A stretch of DNA of 64,000 bases, taken from the NCBI RefSeq assembly GCF_017875315.1, contig NZ_JAGGMM010000001.1, forward strand, positions 496,001 to 560,000, given 5' to 3'. The notes beneath the pieces are model-generated. The model did not search any database. It worked only from the letters and a program-made list of their open reading frames with translations, and was not told where the DNA came from. Source of the stretch: Methanomicrobium sp. W14. Its GTDB lineage: Archaea > Halobacteriota > Methanomicrobia > Methanomicrobiales > Methanomicrobiaceae. Positions 41,604 through 51,303 of the stretch are shown piece after piece; position 1 is the first letter of the stretch; each line of letters begins with the position of its first letter. The position numbers were made by a program, and so were the translations under genes.

Positions 41604-43220
41604 ATGAACAAAATATATGTAATCGGGCATAAAAATCCTGACACCGATTCTGTATGCAGTGCTGTAGGGTATGCAGAACTTATGAATGAAAAAGACGACG
41701 GCAGATACGTGGCGGCGTGCTGCGGCGAGATAAATGAAGAGACACGTTTTGCAATTGAGACTTTCGGTGCGGAGGTCCCGGAATACATTGAAAGTGTTGA
41801 GGCAAACATTTCAGACCTCCCGTTTACTTACACGTTCAGTGCCGAAGAGGATGTTCCGACAATAGACGTCATCTCCATGATGGACGAACATAACGTCAGG
41901 AATATGCCTATAACAGACTCAAAAGGTATTCTTAAAGGGCTTATGAGCGAGCATGGCCTTGCACAGGCATATGTGAGACGCCAGAAAATTGAGCAGTTGT
42001 CAATAACACCAATAAAGCTTGATACTCTTACAAGGATACTTAACGCCAGGATTATTGTTCCCTCAAAAGACCTCCTTGAAGGAAGGGTCTATATTGCAAT
42101 AGACGCACTGCACGTAACGCTTTCCAAATTAACCAGAAATGATGTGGCGGTTGTAGGGGACAATGAACCTGCCCAGCTTGCTCTGATTTCAGTCGGAATT
42201 GCGGCCCTGATAATAGCGGACGGGGCTCCGGTAGGAGAACGCGTTAAAAAAGCCGCTGAAGAGAAAAATGTCGCTCTTATATCCACAAACCTTGACGCAT
42301 TCGGTGTCGGCAAGATGATAAACCTCTCTCTTCCCGCAAGCAAGGTAATGGCAAAGGATGTCCCTGTCGTGACTAAAGAGGACACGATAGACTATGCAAA
42401 ACAGCTCGTCTCAAGTTCAAGGTACCGTACGGCGTGCGTAGTTGACAACAACAGAAAATTTCTGGGGATGATCTCCAGGAACACGTTTCTGGATAATGTG
42501 CAGAAGCAGGTAATTCTCGTTGATCACAACGAATATTCGCAGGCTGTCGACGGGATAGAAAATGCGGATATTCTTGAGGTTATCGATCACCACCGTCTCG
42601 GTGCGATAACCACCCTGAAACCGATAAGATTTTTAAACGAGCCTGTAGGTTCGACTTCCACAATCATCGCCGGGAAATACCTTGAAAAAGGCATAAAACC
42701 TGATAAGAGGACAGCCGGACTTTTGCTGTCAGGAATATTGTCTGATACCCTTGTCCTGAGACTTTCAACGACAACTCCGAAAGACAAAAAGATGGTTGAG
42801 TATCTCGGAGACATTGCAGGTGTGGACTACAATGAATTCGGGACTGAATTAATAAAAAAAGGGATGGAGCTTGACGGTGTCAACATAAAGCTTCTGCTTA
42901 TGAGGGATACCAAAGTGTATGAGCTTTTTGGGAGGAAAGTCATCATCTCGCAGATTATGATACCTACATATGAGTTTTCCGTTGAAAACAGGGAAGAGAT
43001 TTTAAAGGACATCAAAGAGCTTAAAAAAGAGAACAGTGCCGATGTATTTGCTGCCCTTTTTACAAGTGTTTTTGAAAACGGGAGTGAAATATACATAAAT
43101 GCTGACAGTGTAATTCTCAGCCAGAGCGGTGTTAAAACGCAGCCTGTAAGAAAAGACGGGATGATGTCACGTAAAAACGATTTTCTCCCGTGGTTCGGCC
43201 AGATACTTAAAAATAATTAA
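41604..43220 (+). CDS. ppaC: Mn-dependent inorganic pyrophosphatase with CBS and DRTGG domains
   Basis: 538 residues of the DHH family (family II PPase). The N-terminus YVIGHKNPDTDSVCSA carries the metal-binding His/Asp/Asp. Two CBS units (VPTIDVISMMDEHNVRNMPITDS and KDVPVVTKEDTIDYAKQLVSSSRYRTACVVD) flank a DRTGG domain. The catalytic DHH motif is VIDHHRLG and the DHHA2 domain ends the protein. CBS domains bind adenine nucleotides and tune activity to energy charge. Its stop overlaps that of the next, convergent gene by 3 nt. Confidence 0.93.
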   Translation: MNKIYVIGHKNPDTDSVCSAVGYAELMNEKDDGRYVAACCGEINEETRFAIETFGAEVPEYIESVEANISDLPFTYTFSAEEDVPTIDVISMMDEHNVRNMPITDSKGILKGLMSEHGLAQAYVRRQKIEQLSITPIKLDTLTRILNARIIVPSKDLLEGRVYIAIDALHVTLSKLTRNDVAVVGDNEPAQLALISVGIAALIIADGAPVGERVKKAAEEKNVALISTNLDAFGVGKMINLSLPASKVMAKDVPVVTKEDTIDYAKQLVSSSRYRTACVVDNNRKFLGMISRNTFLDNVQKQVILVDHNEYSQAVDGIENADILEVIDHHRLGAITTLKPIRFLNEPVGSTSTIIAGKYLEKGIKPDKRTAGLLLSGILSDTLVLRLSTTTPKDKKMVEYLGDIAGVDYNEFGTELIKKGMELDGVNIKLLLMRDTKVYELFGRKVIISQIMIPTYEFSVENREEILKDIKELKKENSADVFAALFTSVFENGSEIYINADSVILSQSGVKTQPVRKDGMMSRKNDFLPWFGQILKNN

Positions 43221-44512
43221 TTCTTGTTTTTTCTGCTGATTAACGCAGCAGCGACAATGCCTATTGCCAGTGCAAATACAGTGACTGCAGCAGGAGGTGC
43301 CGAACTTCTATTTCCTGATGATTTTGATGCTGACATAACAGCAGAAACTCTTGTTTCCTGACCGCCGCTGATCTCTTCGGTCCAGTCATCATACCCGGGC
43401 ATGCGAAGCATCAAAATATGGTTTCCCTGTGCTATATCTTCTGCTTCAATCGGTGTTATTCCGATATACGAGTTGTCTATGTAAACGTCTGCACCGGACG
43501 GAGTTGAGTTAATATAAACTACACCTGCTCCTGTTAGATTGATGACAGGCTCGCATGACGGGAGAGGCTCGGGTGTTGCCGCAACAATTCCCGGGACTGA
43601 CAAATAATACAGGTTTTCGTCATTTGATGCGACCGAAAGGTATGTCCCGGTGTATGAGAGGGATACCCCCCTGACGTTTCCGTATGTCGCATATTTCAGT
43701 ATCTCCTGTTTATCGTCACCATATAACCGTGCATAATTGTCGTTTGATCCTACAGCTATGTACTGTCCGTAATATGAAGAGGAGACTCCGTTTACCGGGA
43801 CTTTGACGTTCGTGGCCCACACTTTCGTCCCGTTGCCGTCAAGAATTACAACACGCCCGTCAGCACATCCCGCAACAATCCTGCTGCCGTCAGGTGACAT
43901 GTCTACGTCGTTTATTTGATCGTCAGTCCTGTACTTCCACAGGTTCTCCCCTTTGAGGTTATAGAGATAGGCATAAAACACCTTTGTACCTGCTGTTATA
44001 AGGCTCCCGTCTGCATTCATCGAGACGCAGTAAACTTCATCGGCAAGTCTCTTCTTCCATACCAGTTCTCCGCTGCTTTTGTAAAGGTAAAGATTAGCGT
44101 CGTTTGAGCCTGCCGCAATGTAAATTCCGCCTGAGGATATTGCAGTATCATATACTACCTGTCCGAGCGTTTTTTTCCAGAGTGTGTTCCCATGGTAATC
44201 GAAAAGGTACAAAGTCCCGTTTTTCGTTCCCGCAACGGAATACTCACCGTTGTCCGAGACAGAGACTCCGCTGACGGCCCCGTCTACTGTTTTTTCCCAT
44301 ATCAGTCTTCCGCTGCTGTCAAGAAGATATACTTCCGAGTTTGTTCCCCCTGCGATTACATAGCCTTCATCCGGCGAGATAGCTGTATCCGCAAAATTCG
44401 TGACCTGCGTGAATTCCCACAGAAGAGAGGCGTCTTCCGCACATGCCGCCGCCGGGATAAGCATGATGCACAGACTGATTATTGTTATGTATGCGATATC
44501 TGAAGTCTTCAT
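43217..44512 (-). CDS. Exported PQQ/WD-like beta-propeller protein with PEGA domain
   Basis: 431 residues. A signal peptide (IAYITIISLCIMLIPAAACA) is followed by about seven repeats of the type SPDEGYVIAGGTNSEVYLLDSSGRLIWEKT, a PQQ/quinoprotein-like propeller. Then comes a PEGA domain (VVYINSTPSGADVYIDNSYIGITP) and a C-terminal anchor helix (VTVFALAIGIVAAALISRKNKN). It is probably an extracellular scaffold or binding protein on the archaeal surface. Confidence 0.85.
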   Translation of the reverse strand: MKTSDIAYITIISLCIMLIPAAACAEDASLLWEFTQVTNFADTAISPDEGYVIAGGTNSEVYLLDSSGRLIWEKTVDGAVSGVSVSDNGEYSVAGTKNGTLYLFDYHGNTLWKKTLGQVVYDTAISSGGIYIAAGSNDANLYLYKSSGELVWKKRLADEVYCVSMNADGSLITAGTKVFYAYLYNLKGENLWKYRTDDQINDVDMSPDGSRIVAGCADGRVVILDGNGTKVWATNVKVPVNGVSSSYYGQYIAVGSNDNYARLYGDDKQEILKYATYGNVRGVSLSYTGTYLSVASNDENLYYLSVPGIVAATPEPLPSCEPVINLTGAGVVYINSTPSGADVYIDNSYIGITPIEAEDIAQGNHILMLRMPGYDDWTEEISGGQETRVSAVMSASKSSGNRSSAPPAAVTVFALAIGIVAAALISRKNKN

Positions 44513-44695
44513 TTTATTTTCACGGATATTATTCTATGCAGTTATTTTTATTAAAAATATTATCTTTACAATCTCTTACCATGAAGAAAAGTATCCGCAC
44601 GGGAAAAAGGCAACTATATTAAAATTGCTATTCCCGGACGCAAAATCATTTCCAAAACTTTCTGAATATCTGAACTGCTGCTAAAAAAGTTAATA

Positions 44696-47600
44696 TTAGT
44701 TATAATTGTGGTAATGACTCAGGGGTTCAAGTGTTATGTCCTGCTTTTTCATTGCTTCTATAGCCATGGCAGCAGCCCTTGCCGCCTGCATGGTCGTGAT
44801 GTAGGGGATACCGTAATCCAGAGCGTAACGCATTATCTGCAGGTGGTCCTGCCGGGAGTATTTTCCCGAGGGAGTGTTTATTATCAGGTTCGCCTCTCCT
44901 CTTCTCATCATGTCTATGACATTCGGAGAGCCTTCCTGAACTTTTCTTACTAGTTTTGCTTCTATATCGTGCTCTTCAAGATATTCGACTGTCCCGCTTG
45001 TCCCGAGGATTGACAGACCAAGTTCACGAAGTTTTTTTGCGACAGGAACGATTTCGGCTTTGTTGTCATCTCCTATTGATATGAACACAGTCCCTTCAAG
45101 AGGCAGTTGGTTGTCGGCAGATGTGCTGGCCTTGAAATAAGCACGACCAAAATCATAGTCTATGCCCATAACTTCACCAGTACTCTTCATCTCCGGGCCC
45201 AGGACCGTATCAACGCCCGGAAGCTTGTTGAAAGGCAATAGCACCTCTTTTACCGCGACATGGCTTATTGTGTGCTCCCTGTAATCCATGTCTTTCAATT
45301 TGCACCCGCACATGACACGTGCGGCGATTTTTGCGAGAGGGATTCCGGTTGCCTTTGAGACGAAAGGAACCGTTCTGCTTGCACGAGGATTCGCTTCGAT
45401 TATGTAAACAACACTGTCCTTTATGGCGTACTGTATGTTTATAAGGCCGACAACTCCGATTCCGAGCGCAAGTTTTCTTGTATAGTCCCTGACAGTTTCA
45501 ACTACCTTGTCCGAAAGCGACTGCGTCGGAATCACACATGCAGAGTCGCCGCTGTGAACGCCCGCCTCTTCTATGTGCTCCATAATTCCGCCGATTAGAA
45601 CGTCTTCTCCGTCGCAGACGGCGTCGACGTCCAGCTCAATTGCATTCTGGAGGAATGAGTCCAAAAGGACAGGATGCTTTTTGCTGACACGTACAGCTTC
45701 CTTTATGTAGTTCTGGAGTTCTATGTCGTCATGGACAAGCTCCATCGCCCTTCCCCCAAGTACATATGACGGACGGACGAGAAGAGGATACCCTATTCTC
45801 TTGGCTATTTTAAACGCTTCCCCCTCGGAATATGCGGAGCCGTTTGCAGGAGACGGTATTTTCAGCTTCTCAAGCAGCTGGCTGAACCTGTCTCTGTCTT
45901 CAGCCATGTCCATTGAGTCCGGGGATGTCCCGAGAATTTTTGTTTTAAGGCCAAGCTCTTTTATTTTGTTCTCTATGGGCAGGGCGAGGTTTACCGAGTT
46001 CTGTCCTCCAAACTGGACCATAACACCCGAATAGTTGTCCTTTTTGAGGATGTTCATTATGTCCTCGAGCTTCATAGGCTCAAAGAACAGCCTGTCAGAC
46101 GTGTCAAAGTCTGTCGAGACTGTTTCGGGGTTGTTGTTTACTATATGAACCTCGATTCCCATGTTTCGTAGTGACATTACCGCATGGACAGTGCAGTAGT
46201 CAAACTCGATTCCCTGGCCTATTCTTATAGGTCCTGAACCGATAATCAGGACTTTCTGTTTGTCGCTTCTTTTTATCTCGCACTGTGAGTCATGCGTTGA
46301 ATAGAAGTACGGGGTCGATGCCGGAAATTCGGCTGCACAGGTATCAACGATTTTGTATACAGGGTCTCCCGTAATTCCTTCAACGTATTTTTCGTCCTTT
46401 TTTGTAATCTCACTTATTTCGGTTACAGTGAAGCCCTGCACGCGTGCGGTCTTTATGTCATCAGCTGAAGGACTGCCTTTAAGCTTGTTCTCGGTTTCGA
46501 TGATGTTTTCAATCTTTTTTAGGAAGAATTTGTCTATGCTTGTCAGTGATGTTACTTCTTCGACGGTAAAACCCTGCCTGAATGCATCGAAAAGGCAGCC
46601 GAACCTCTCGTCAGTCGGGTTCTGGAGAAGCATAGATATCTCTTTTCTTGACGTATGTTCATTGATATCAGTGTCAATGGACCTCATGGCTTTCATAAAG
46701 GCTTCTTCAAGAGTGCGGCCTATTGCCATTACCTCTCCGGTGCTTTTCATTGATGTCGTAAGAGTTCTGTCAGCGTTCTTGAACTTGTCAAAAGGCCACC
46801 GCGGAATTTTTACGACGACATAGTCTATTGCAGGTTCAAATGACGCAGGGGTGCACCCCGTAACGCTGTTTGTTATTTCATCAAGACGGAGCCCTACGGC
46901 AATTTTTGCCGCAACTCTTGCTATTGGATATCCTGTTGCTTTTGATGCAAGAGCAGATGAGCGTGATACACGCGGATTTACTTCGATGATTCTGTAGTCC
47001 CCGTCCTTAAACGCCATCTGGACATTGCATCCGCCCTGAACACCGAGTGCACGGATTATTTTTATTGCGGCGCTTCGAAGCATCTGGAACTCGTCATCAC
47101 GCAGGGTCAGAATCGGCGCTACAACTACGCTTTCCCCGGTATGGATTCCCATGGGGTCGACGTTCTCCATACCGCAGACTATTATGCATGTATCACATGA
47201 GTCACGCATCACCTCGAATTCAATCTCTTTCCAGCCCATTACACTCTCTTCAATAAGGACCTGGTGAATTCTCGAGCGCTGAAGGCCAAGCTCCACTATC
47301 CTTCTAAGCTCTTCCTGGTTGTGCGCAATTCCTCCCCCTGCTCCTCCGAGGGTATAGGCAGGTCTTATGATTGCCGGAAGGCCGACTTTTTCGTAGACTT
47401 CATCGAGCTGGTTCATCGACTCAAGGATAAGGCTTTTCGGGACGGGTTCGCCTATGTCATTCATAAGCTCCTTGAACTTCTCCCTGTCCTCTCCCTTGTA
47501 TATCGCATCAAGAGGTGTACCGAGGATTTCCACGTCTTTGAGGGCACCCATTTCGGCAAGTTCTGCTGTCAGGTTAAGTGCGGTCTGGCCTCCCATGCCG

Positions 47601-47863
47601 CTTAAAATCCCGTCAGGCTTTTCTTTTTCTATAATTTTTGCAACAATCGGAGCTTTCAGCGGCTCGACATATATGATGTCAGCCGTATCCGGGTCAGTCT
47701 GTATTGTTGCAGGGTTTGAATTGACAAGAATTACCTCGATTCCCTCTTCTCTTAAAGACCTGCATGCCTGTGTCCCCGAAAAATCGAATTCCGCTGCCTG
47801 ACCAATCTGGATTGGTCCCGAACCTATTAGTATTACTTTTTTTATGTCTTTTCTAAGCGGCAT
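44696..47863 (-). CDS. carB: Carbamoyl-phosphate synthase large subunit
   Basis: 1055 residues, full length. Makes carbamoyl phosphate from bicarbonate, ammonia (from CarA) and 2 ATP, for arginine and pyrimidines. Two homologous ATP-grasp halves start IGSGPIQIGQAAEFDFSGTQA and IGSGPIRIGQGIEFDYCTVHA. The N-terminal motif ILVNSNPATIQTDPD is mirrored by IVNNNPETVSTDFD. The C-terminal MGS-like allosteric domain (SILGTSGTVEYLEEHDIEAKLV) is intact. Starts 3 nt after carA. Confidence 0.98.
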   Translation of the reverse strand: MPLRKDIKKVILIGSGPIQIGQAAEFDFSGTQACRSLREEGIEVILVNSNPATIQTDPDTADIIYVEPLKAPIVAKIIEKEKPDGILSGMGGQTALNLTAELAEMGALKDVEILGTPLDAIYKGEDREKFKELMNDIGEPVPKSLILESMNQLDEVYEKVGLPAIIRPAYTLGGAGGGIAHNQEELRRIVELGLQRSRIHQVLIEESVMGWKEIEFEVMRDSCDTCIIVCGMENVDPMGIHTGESVVVAPILTLRDDEFQMLRSAAIKIIRALGVQGGCNVQMAFKDGDYRIIEVNPRVSRSSALASKATGYPIARVAAKIAVGLRLDEITNSVTGCTPASFEPAIDYVVVKIPRWPFDKFKNADRTLTTSMKSTGEVMAIGRTLEEAFMKAMRSIDTDINEHTSRKEISMLLQNPTDERFGCLFDAFRQGFTVEEVTSLTSIDKFFLKKIENIIETENKLKGSPSADDIKTARVQGFTVTEISEITKKDEKYVEGITGDPVYKIVDTCAAEFPASTPYFYSTHDSQCEIKRSDKQKVLIIGSGPIRIGQGIEFDYCTVHAVMSLRNMGIEVHIVNNNPETVSTDFDTSDRLFFEPMKLEDIMNILKKDNYSGVMVQFGGQNSVNLALPIENKIKELGLKTKILGTSPDSMDMAEDRDRFSQLLEKLKIPSPANGSAYSEGEAFKIAKRIGYPLLVRPSYVLGGRAMELVHDDIELQNYIKEAVRVSKKHPVLLDSFLQNAIELDVDAVCDGEDVLIGGIMEHIEEAGVHSGDSACVIPTQSLSDKVVETVRDYTRKLALGIGVVGLINIQYAIKDSVVYIIEANPRASRTVPFVSKATGIPLAKIAARVMCGCKLKDMDYREHTISHVAVKEVLLPFNKLPGVDTVLGPEMKSTGEVMGIDYDFGRAYFKASTSADNQLPLEGTVFISIGDDNKAEIVPVAKKLRELGLSILGTSGTVEYLEEHDIEAKLVRKVQEGSPNVIDMMRRGEANLIINTPSGKYSRQDHLQIMRYALDYGIPYITTMQAARAAAMAIEAMKKQDITLEPLSHYHNYN

Positions 47864-47866
47864 TTA

Positions 47867-48922
47867 TTAGCAGATCCTCCTGTACATCATATCGAAAATT
47901 GGTTTTTCAGTATCAAGCGGCCCCCCGTGGGCTTCCGGGTGGAACTGTACGCAGAACACGTCAAGGTCTTCGGAGCAGAACCCTTCAAGCGTACCGTCGT
48001 TTACGTTTGAGAAGAAAATTTTGCAGTCTTCGGGAAGGGTGTTGCCGTCGACCGCAAATCCGTGGTTCTGTGTTGTTATGTATATTGATCCGTCGAAGTG
48101 CCTGACCGGCTGGTTTGACCCCCTGTGACCGAATTTCATCTTGTATGTATCAGCACCAAAGGCCCTTCCGAGAACCTGGTTTCCCATGCATATCCCAAAG
48201 ACCGGAATCCGGCCTATGAAATATTTTGCGCATTCAACTGCATCAGTTGCACATGCAGGGTCTCCCGGGCCGTTTGTAATGAATATGGCCTCAGGGTCGC
48301 ATGCCATAAGGTCGGATGGTTTCGAATTGTAAGGATAGATATACAAGTCCGCATCGCGTTTCCTGAGAGACACAGCGATGTTTTTCTTTATACCCAAATC
48401 TATCACAGCAATCCTTTTTCCTTTCCCGGGTATTCTGAAAGGCTTTTTGCATGATACCTGATTCAACAGGTCTATGTCAGATATCGGTTTTAAAGCCCTT
48501 GCGCATTCAACAGCGTATTCCCCGTTGTCGTCTCCGGCAATCAGTGCAGCCCGGAGAGTCCCTGTAATCCTTGTATCTACAGTTAACTTTCTGGTATCAA
48601 CACCTGAAATACCTAATAAATTGTTTTGTTCAAAAAAAGACTGCAATGACATACCTGAAGACGGATACCGGCAAAGTTCATGGACAACACAGCCCATTGC
48701 ATTTACTTTTGGACTCTGGAAATTCTGCGGGTCGACCCCGTAATTTCCGATAAGAGGATAAGTAAACATCAGAATCTGGCCCGCATAGCTTGGGTCAGTC
48801 AGTGCCTCCATATAACCACTCATCTGGGTTGTAAACACAAGCTCTCCTGCACATGAGCCTTCTGCACCGAATCCTTCTCCAATTACATATTCACCGTTTT
48901 CTAGACCCAGAACTGCCTTCAT
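47867..48922 (-). CDS. carA: Carbamoyl-phosphate synthase small (glutaminase) subunit
   Basis: 351 residues from ATG 48922 (MKAVLGLENGEYV; the frame opens at 48934 with no better ribosome binding site). Class I glutamine amidotransferase: catalytic Cys in VFGICMGNQVLG, with His/Glu in VQFHPEAHGG. Delivers ammonia to CarB. First gene of the carAB operon. The N-terminal CPSase_sm domain (GEGFGAEGSCAGELVFTTQMSGY) is complete. Confidence 0.97.
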   Translation of the reverse strand: MKAVLGLENGEYVIGEGFGAEGSCAGELVFTTQMSGYMEALTDPSYAGQILMFTYPLIGNYGVDPQNFQSPKVNAMGCVVHELCRYPSSGMSLQSFFEQNNLLGISGVDTRKLTVDTRITGTLRAALIAGDDNGEYAVECARALKPISDIDLLNQVSCKKPFRIPGKGKRIAVIDLGIKKNIAVSLRKRDADLYIYPYNSKPSDLMACDPEAIFITNGPGDPACATDAVECAKYFIGRIPVFGICMGNQVLGRAFGADTYKMKFGHRGSNQPVRHFDGSIYITTQNHGFAVDGNTLPEDCKIFFSNVNDGTLEGFCSEDLDVFCVQFHPEAHGGPLDTEKPIFDMMYRRIC

Positions 48923-49192
48923 CGAAATAATCATTATTATTTAGAAGTAATCCCTATTAATTCCTCTCCCTGTCTTGGAAAATTGTTTAACAATCCTGTT
49001 TTAACCTGAAATGAATGCCTGATATCCATGAAGGTTTGTATGTATAATTAAGAGAGGAATACAGCATGAAAATCCCAGAATTCAAGCATTTTTACGTGTT
49101 CTGCAGTTATTTTGAAGAATCGTCTTTCTTTACAGTATTTTACTTGTATTTTTCTGCAAAATCAATATACTAACAGGTACTAAATAATCAGT

Positions 49193-49531
49193 ATGGCCAA
49201 AGCAGTAACAGTGGAAATTGTGGGGTTCAGCTATTCACCGTGCGGTCCGTTTCCGTGCGACGGGGACAGGACGTGCGAGCTTGAGAAGTGTGCACCCTCA
49301 GAAGAGCTTGTAAAAGCGTTTGAAGCGTTAAAAGAAAGGTTAAACCATATTTACGGGGACAATGTTGAGTTAAAGCTTACAATAATAGATGACAAAGTCC
49401 CTGACTATATTGTGGAAATTGTCGAAAAAGATCACCCCCCTATACCTATGGTACTTGTAAACGGCAGAATAACGCCCATAGGAAGAATTTCTCTTCCAAT
49501 GATAAGAGATGAGATTGACAAGGTCCTTTGA
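49193..49531 (+). CDS. Conserved small protein, thioredoxin-like fold
   Basis: 112 residues with FSYSPCGPFPCDGDRTCELEKCAP, a Cys-rich segment, followed by a ferredoxin/thioredoxin-like alpha/beta pattern and a cis-Pro-like motif (HPPIPMVLVNGRITPIGRIS). Resembles the thioredoxin-like proteins of methanogens without a known partner. Four close Cys could bind metal or act as a redox site. Divergent from carA across a 270-bp region. Confidence 0.65.
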   Translation: MAKAVTVEIVGFSYSPCGPFPCDGDRTCELEKCAPSEELVKAFEALKERLNHIYGDNVELKLTIIDDKVPDYIVEIVEKDHPPIPMVLVNGRITPIGRISLPMIRDEIDKVL

Positions 49532-49661
49532 AGATAACCCTGAAAGTCCCTTGATATCCTAATATATCAATGAGCAAAGAGTAATGACAGGCTTTAAATT
49601 TCCGGATAATCCGGATTTTTTTATAAATATGAAAGTATTTGTCTTATTTTTCTGAATCCAT

Positions 49662-50612
49662 ATGAACGGCAAAAAAACAACTGCAATAGCTGTTGATATC
49701 GGTGCGACCCATATAAGGGCGGCTTATTTCAAAGGCGGCAATTTTACAAAAAGTGTCTCTTTTAAAACCCCGCAAAAAGGAAATTCGGGTGATATAATCT
49801 CTAAAATGATTATTAAGGAAATTCATTCCGTATTTTCCCGGGATGAAATAGGTTCCGCAGAATTTGTAGGGGTTTCTTCGGCAGGTCCCCTTGACGTTAT
49901 GAAGGGGAAAATCGTAAATTCTCCAAATATGGCCTTTCCGGAAATAAAAATACAGGAACCCCTGGAAAATGACCTCTTGAAAGACGTATATTTAGTTAAC
50001 GACTGCCGCTCCGGGGTTCTCGGAGAAGTCATTACAGATCCTGACCTGAAAGACAAAACCGTGGTGTACATCACATTTTCGACCGGAATCGGTGCAGGGG
50101 TATATTCTGAAAAACGTCTGCTCCTTGGAAGGAACGGAAACGCCGGTGAAATTGGGCACATCTTTGTTGACGGAAAGTATCTTCTTCCATGCAGGTGCGG
50201 ATTCTCCGGACACTGGGAAGCCTATTCATCCGGTACAGGAATACCCGGATTTTTCAGGGAATTCTGTATGCGCAGAAAAGAAGACTCCTGTGCTTTCGGT
50301 GACCTGTCAGCCGGAGAGATACTTGAAAACGCAAAAGAAGAGAAAGGAATATTTCGTGAGTTTACAGAAGAACTCGGGATAATCAATTCACGCGGGATTG
50401 CAGCAGTAATCGCAGCCTATTCGCCGGAAATAATAATCATTGACGGCCCGGTAGTCCGGAACAACAGTCATGTTATTTTGGAGGGTATAACAAAGCATAC
50501 TGACAGATACCTTAATTTTCCGGTTATCAGGCTTAGCGGTCTGAAGGGTTTTGCGCCCCTTTACGGTGCGATTTTTTATGCTCTTTTAAAAAGAGGCGAA
50601 GAGAGGAAATAA
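49662..50612 (+). CDS. ROK-family sugar kinase (glucokinase-like)
   Basis: 316 residues. An N-terminal phosphate loop AIAVDIGATHIRAAYF, LVNDCRSGVLGEV, VYITFSTGIGAGV, and the ROK Zn motif GEIGHIFVDGKYLLPCRCGFSGHWEAYSSG (CxCGxxGxxE type) are present. Phosphorylates a hexose such as glucose or N-acetylated sugars. Complete length. A methanogen use may be in glycogen or exopolysaccharide metabolism. Confidence 0.85.
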   Translation: MNGKKTTAIAVDIGATHIRAAYFKGGNFTKSVSFKTPQKGNSGDIISKMIIKEIHSVFSRDEIGSAEFVGVSSAGPLDVMKGKIVNSPNMAFPEIKIQEPLENDLLKDVYLVNDCRSGVLGEVITDPDLKDKTVVYITFSTGIGAGVYSEKRLLLGRNGNAGEIGHIFVDGKYLLPCRCGFSGHWEAYSSGTGIPGFFREFCMRRKEDSCAFGDLSAGEILENAKEEKGIFREFTEELGIINSRGIAAVIAAYSPEIIIIDGPVVRNNSHVILEGITKHTDRYLNFPVIRLSGLKGFAPLYGAIFYALLKRGEERK

Positions 50613-50723
50613 AAGGAAACCAGGCATATCAGCATATTTCTGTAAAAATCAGTTATCCCCTTAAACCGACACGTTTTTTCAGATAACTAACCATAAATAT
50701 TAATATAGGAGATAACATTCCTC

Positions 50724-51287
50724 ATGTTGGAAGAGAAAAACAGGCTTCGGGACATTATGCGTGAAAAAAGGGAGAAACTTACGCAAAAAGAGCGTCTTTC
50801 TAAAAGCGAAACCATATGTCAAAATGTACTTTCGATAATAAAACCCGGCGAAACGGTTATGGGGTTCGCTTCAAAGGAGCTTGAGGTGAATACAGAGCCT
50901 CTTCTAAAGATGCTTCTTAAAAATAAAAATCCCCTTGTAATGCCTATAATTGTCAAAGAGGACAAAAGCCTCCGCCTTTCTTATTTAAAAGACCTGTCAC
51001 ATCTTGTGCCAAGTACTTTCGGGGTCCCTGAACCCATAGGACATGAAATTCCTGTCCCCGAAGGAGCTGTAGACGTTGTAATTCTGCCAATGCTTGCCTT
51101 TGACAAAAGGGGAGGAAGGCTGGGCTACGGCTCGGGATACTATGACAGGTTTCTTGAGAAGAATACAGACGTAAAAAAGATAGCGGTAGCGTTTGCGTGC
51201 CAGGAAACTGAAGAAGTGCCTCTTGAGGACAACGACGTCCTCATGGACTACGTGATTACCGAAAACGGAGTTGCATTCAAAAGATAA
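50724..51287 (+). CDS. 5-Formyltetrahydrofolate cyclo-ligase family protein
   Basis: 187 residues. An N-terminal helix (LRDIMREKREKLTQKERLSKSETI), NPLVMPIIVKEDKSLRL, and the ATP/folate motif LAFDKRGGRLGYGSGYYDRFL identify the MTHFS family. In methanogens, which use H4MPT, the substrate could be a formyl-pterin salvage. The gene overlaps the open frame of ftr but ends 16 nt before its ATG, so they form an operon. Function with H4MPT is inference from context. Confidence 0.88.
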   Translation: MLEEKNRLRDIMREKREKLTQKERLSKSETICQNVLSIIKPGETVMGFASKELEVNTEPLLKMLLKNKNPLVMPIIVKEDKSLRLSYLKDLSHLVPSTFGVPEPIGHEIPVPEGAVDVVILPMLAFDKRGGRLGYGSGYYDRFLEKNTDVKKIAVAFACQETEEVPLEDNDVLMDYVITENGVAFKR

Positions 51288-51303
51288 AAGGAGGGGATTA
51301 AAG

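Noticed and set aside
44696-47863. Internal duplication in carB as an unusual repeat
   Set aside because: The two similar halves are the normal ancient duplication of carbamoyl-phosphate synthase.
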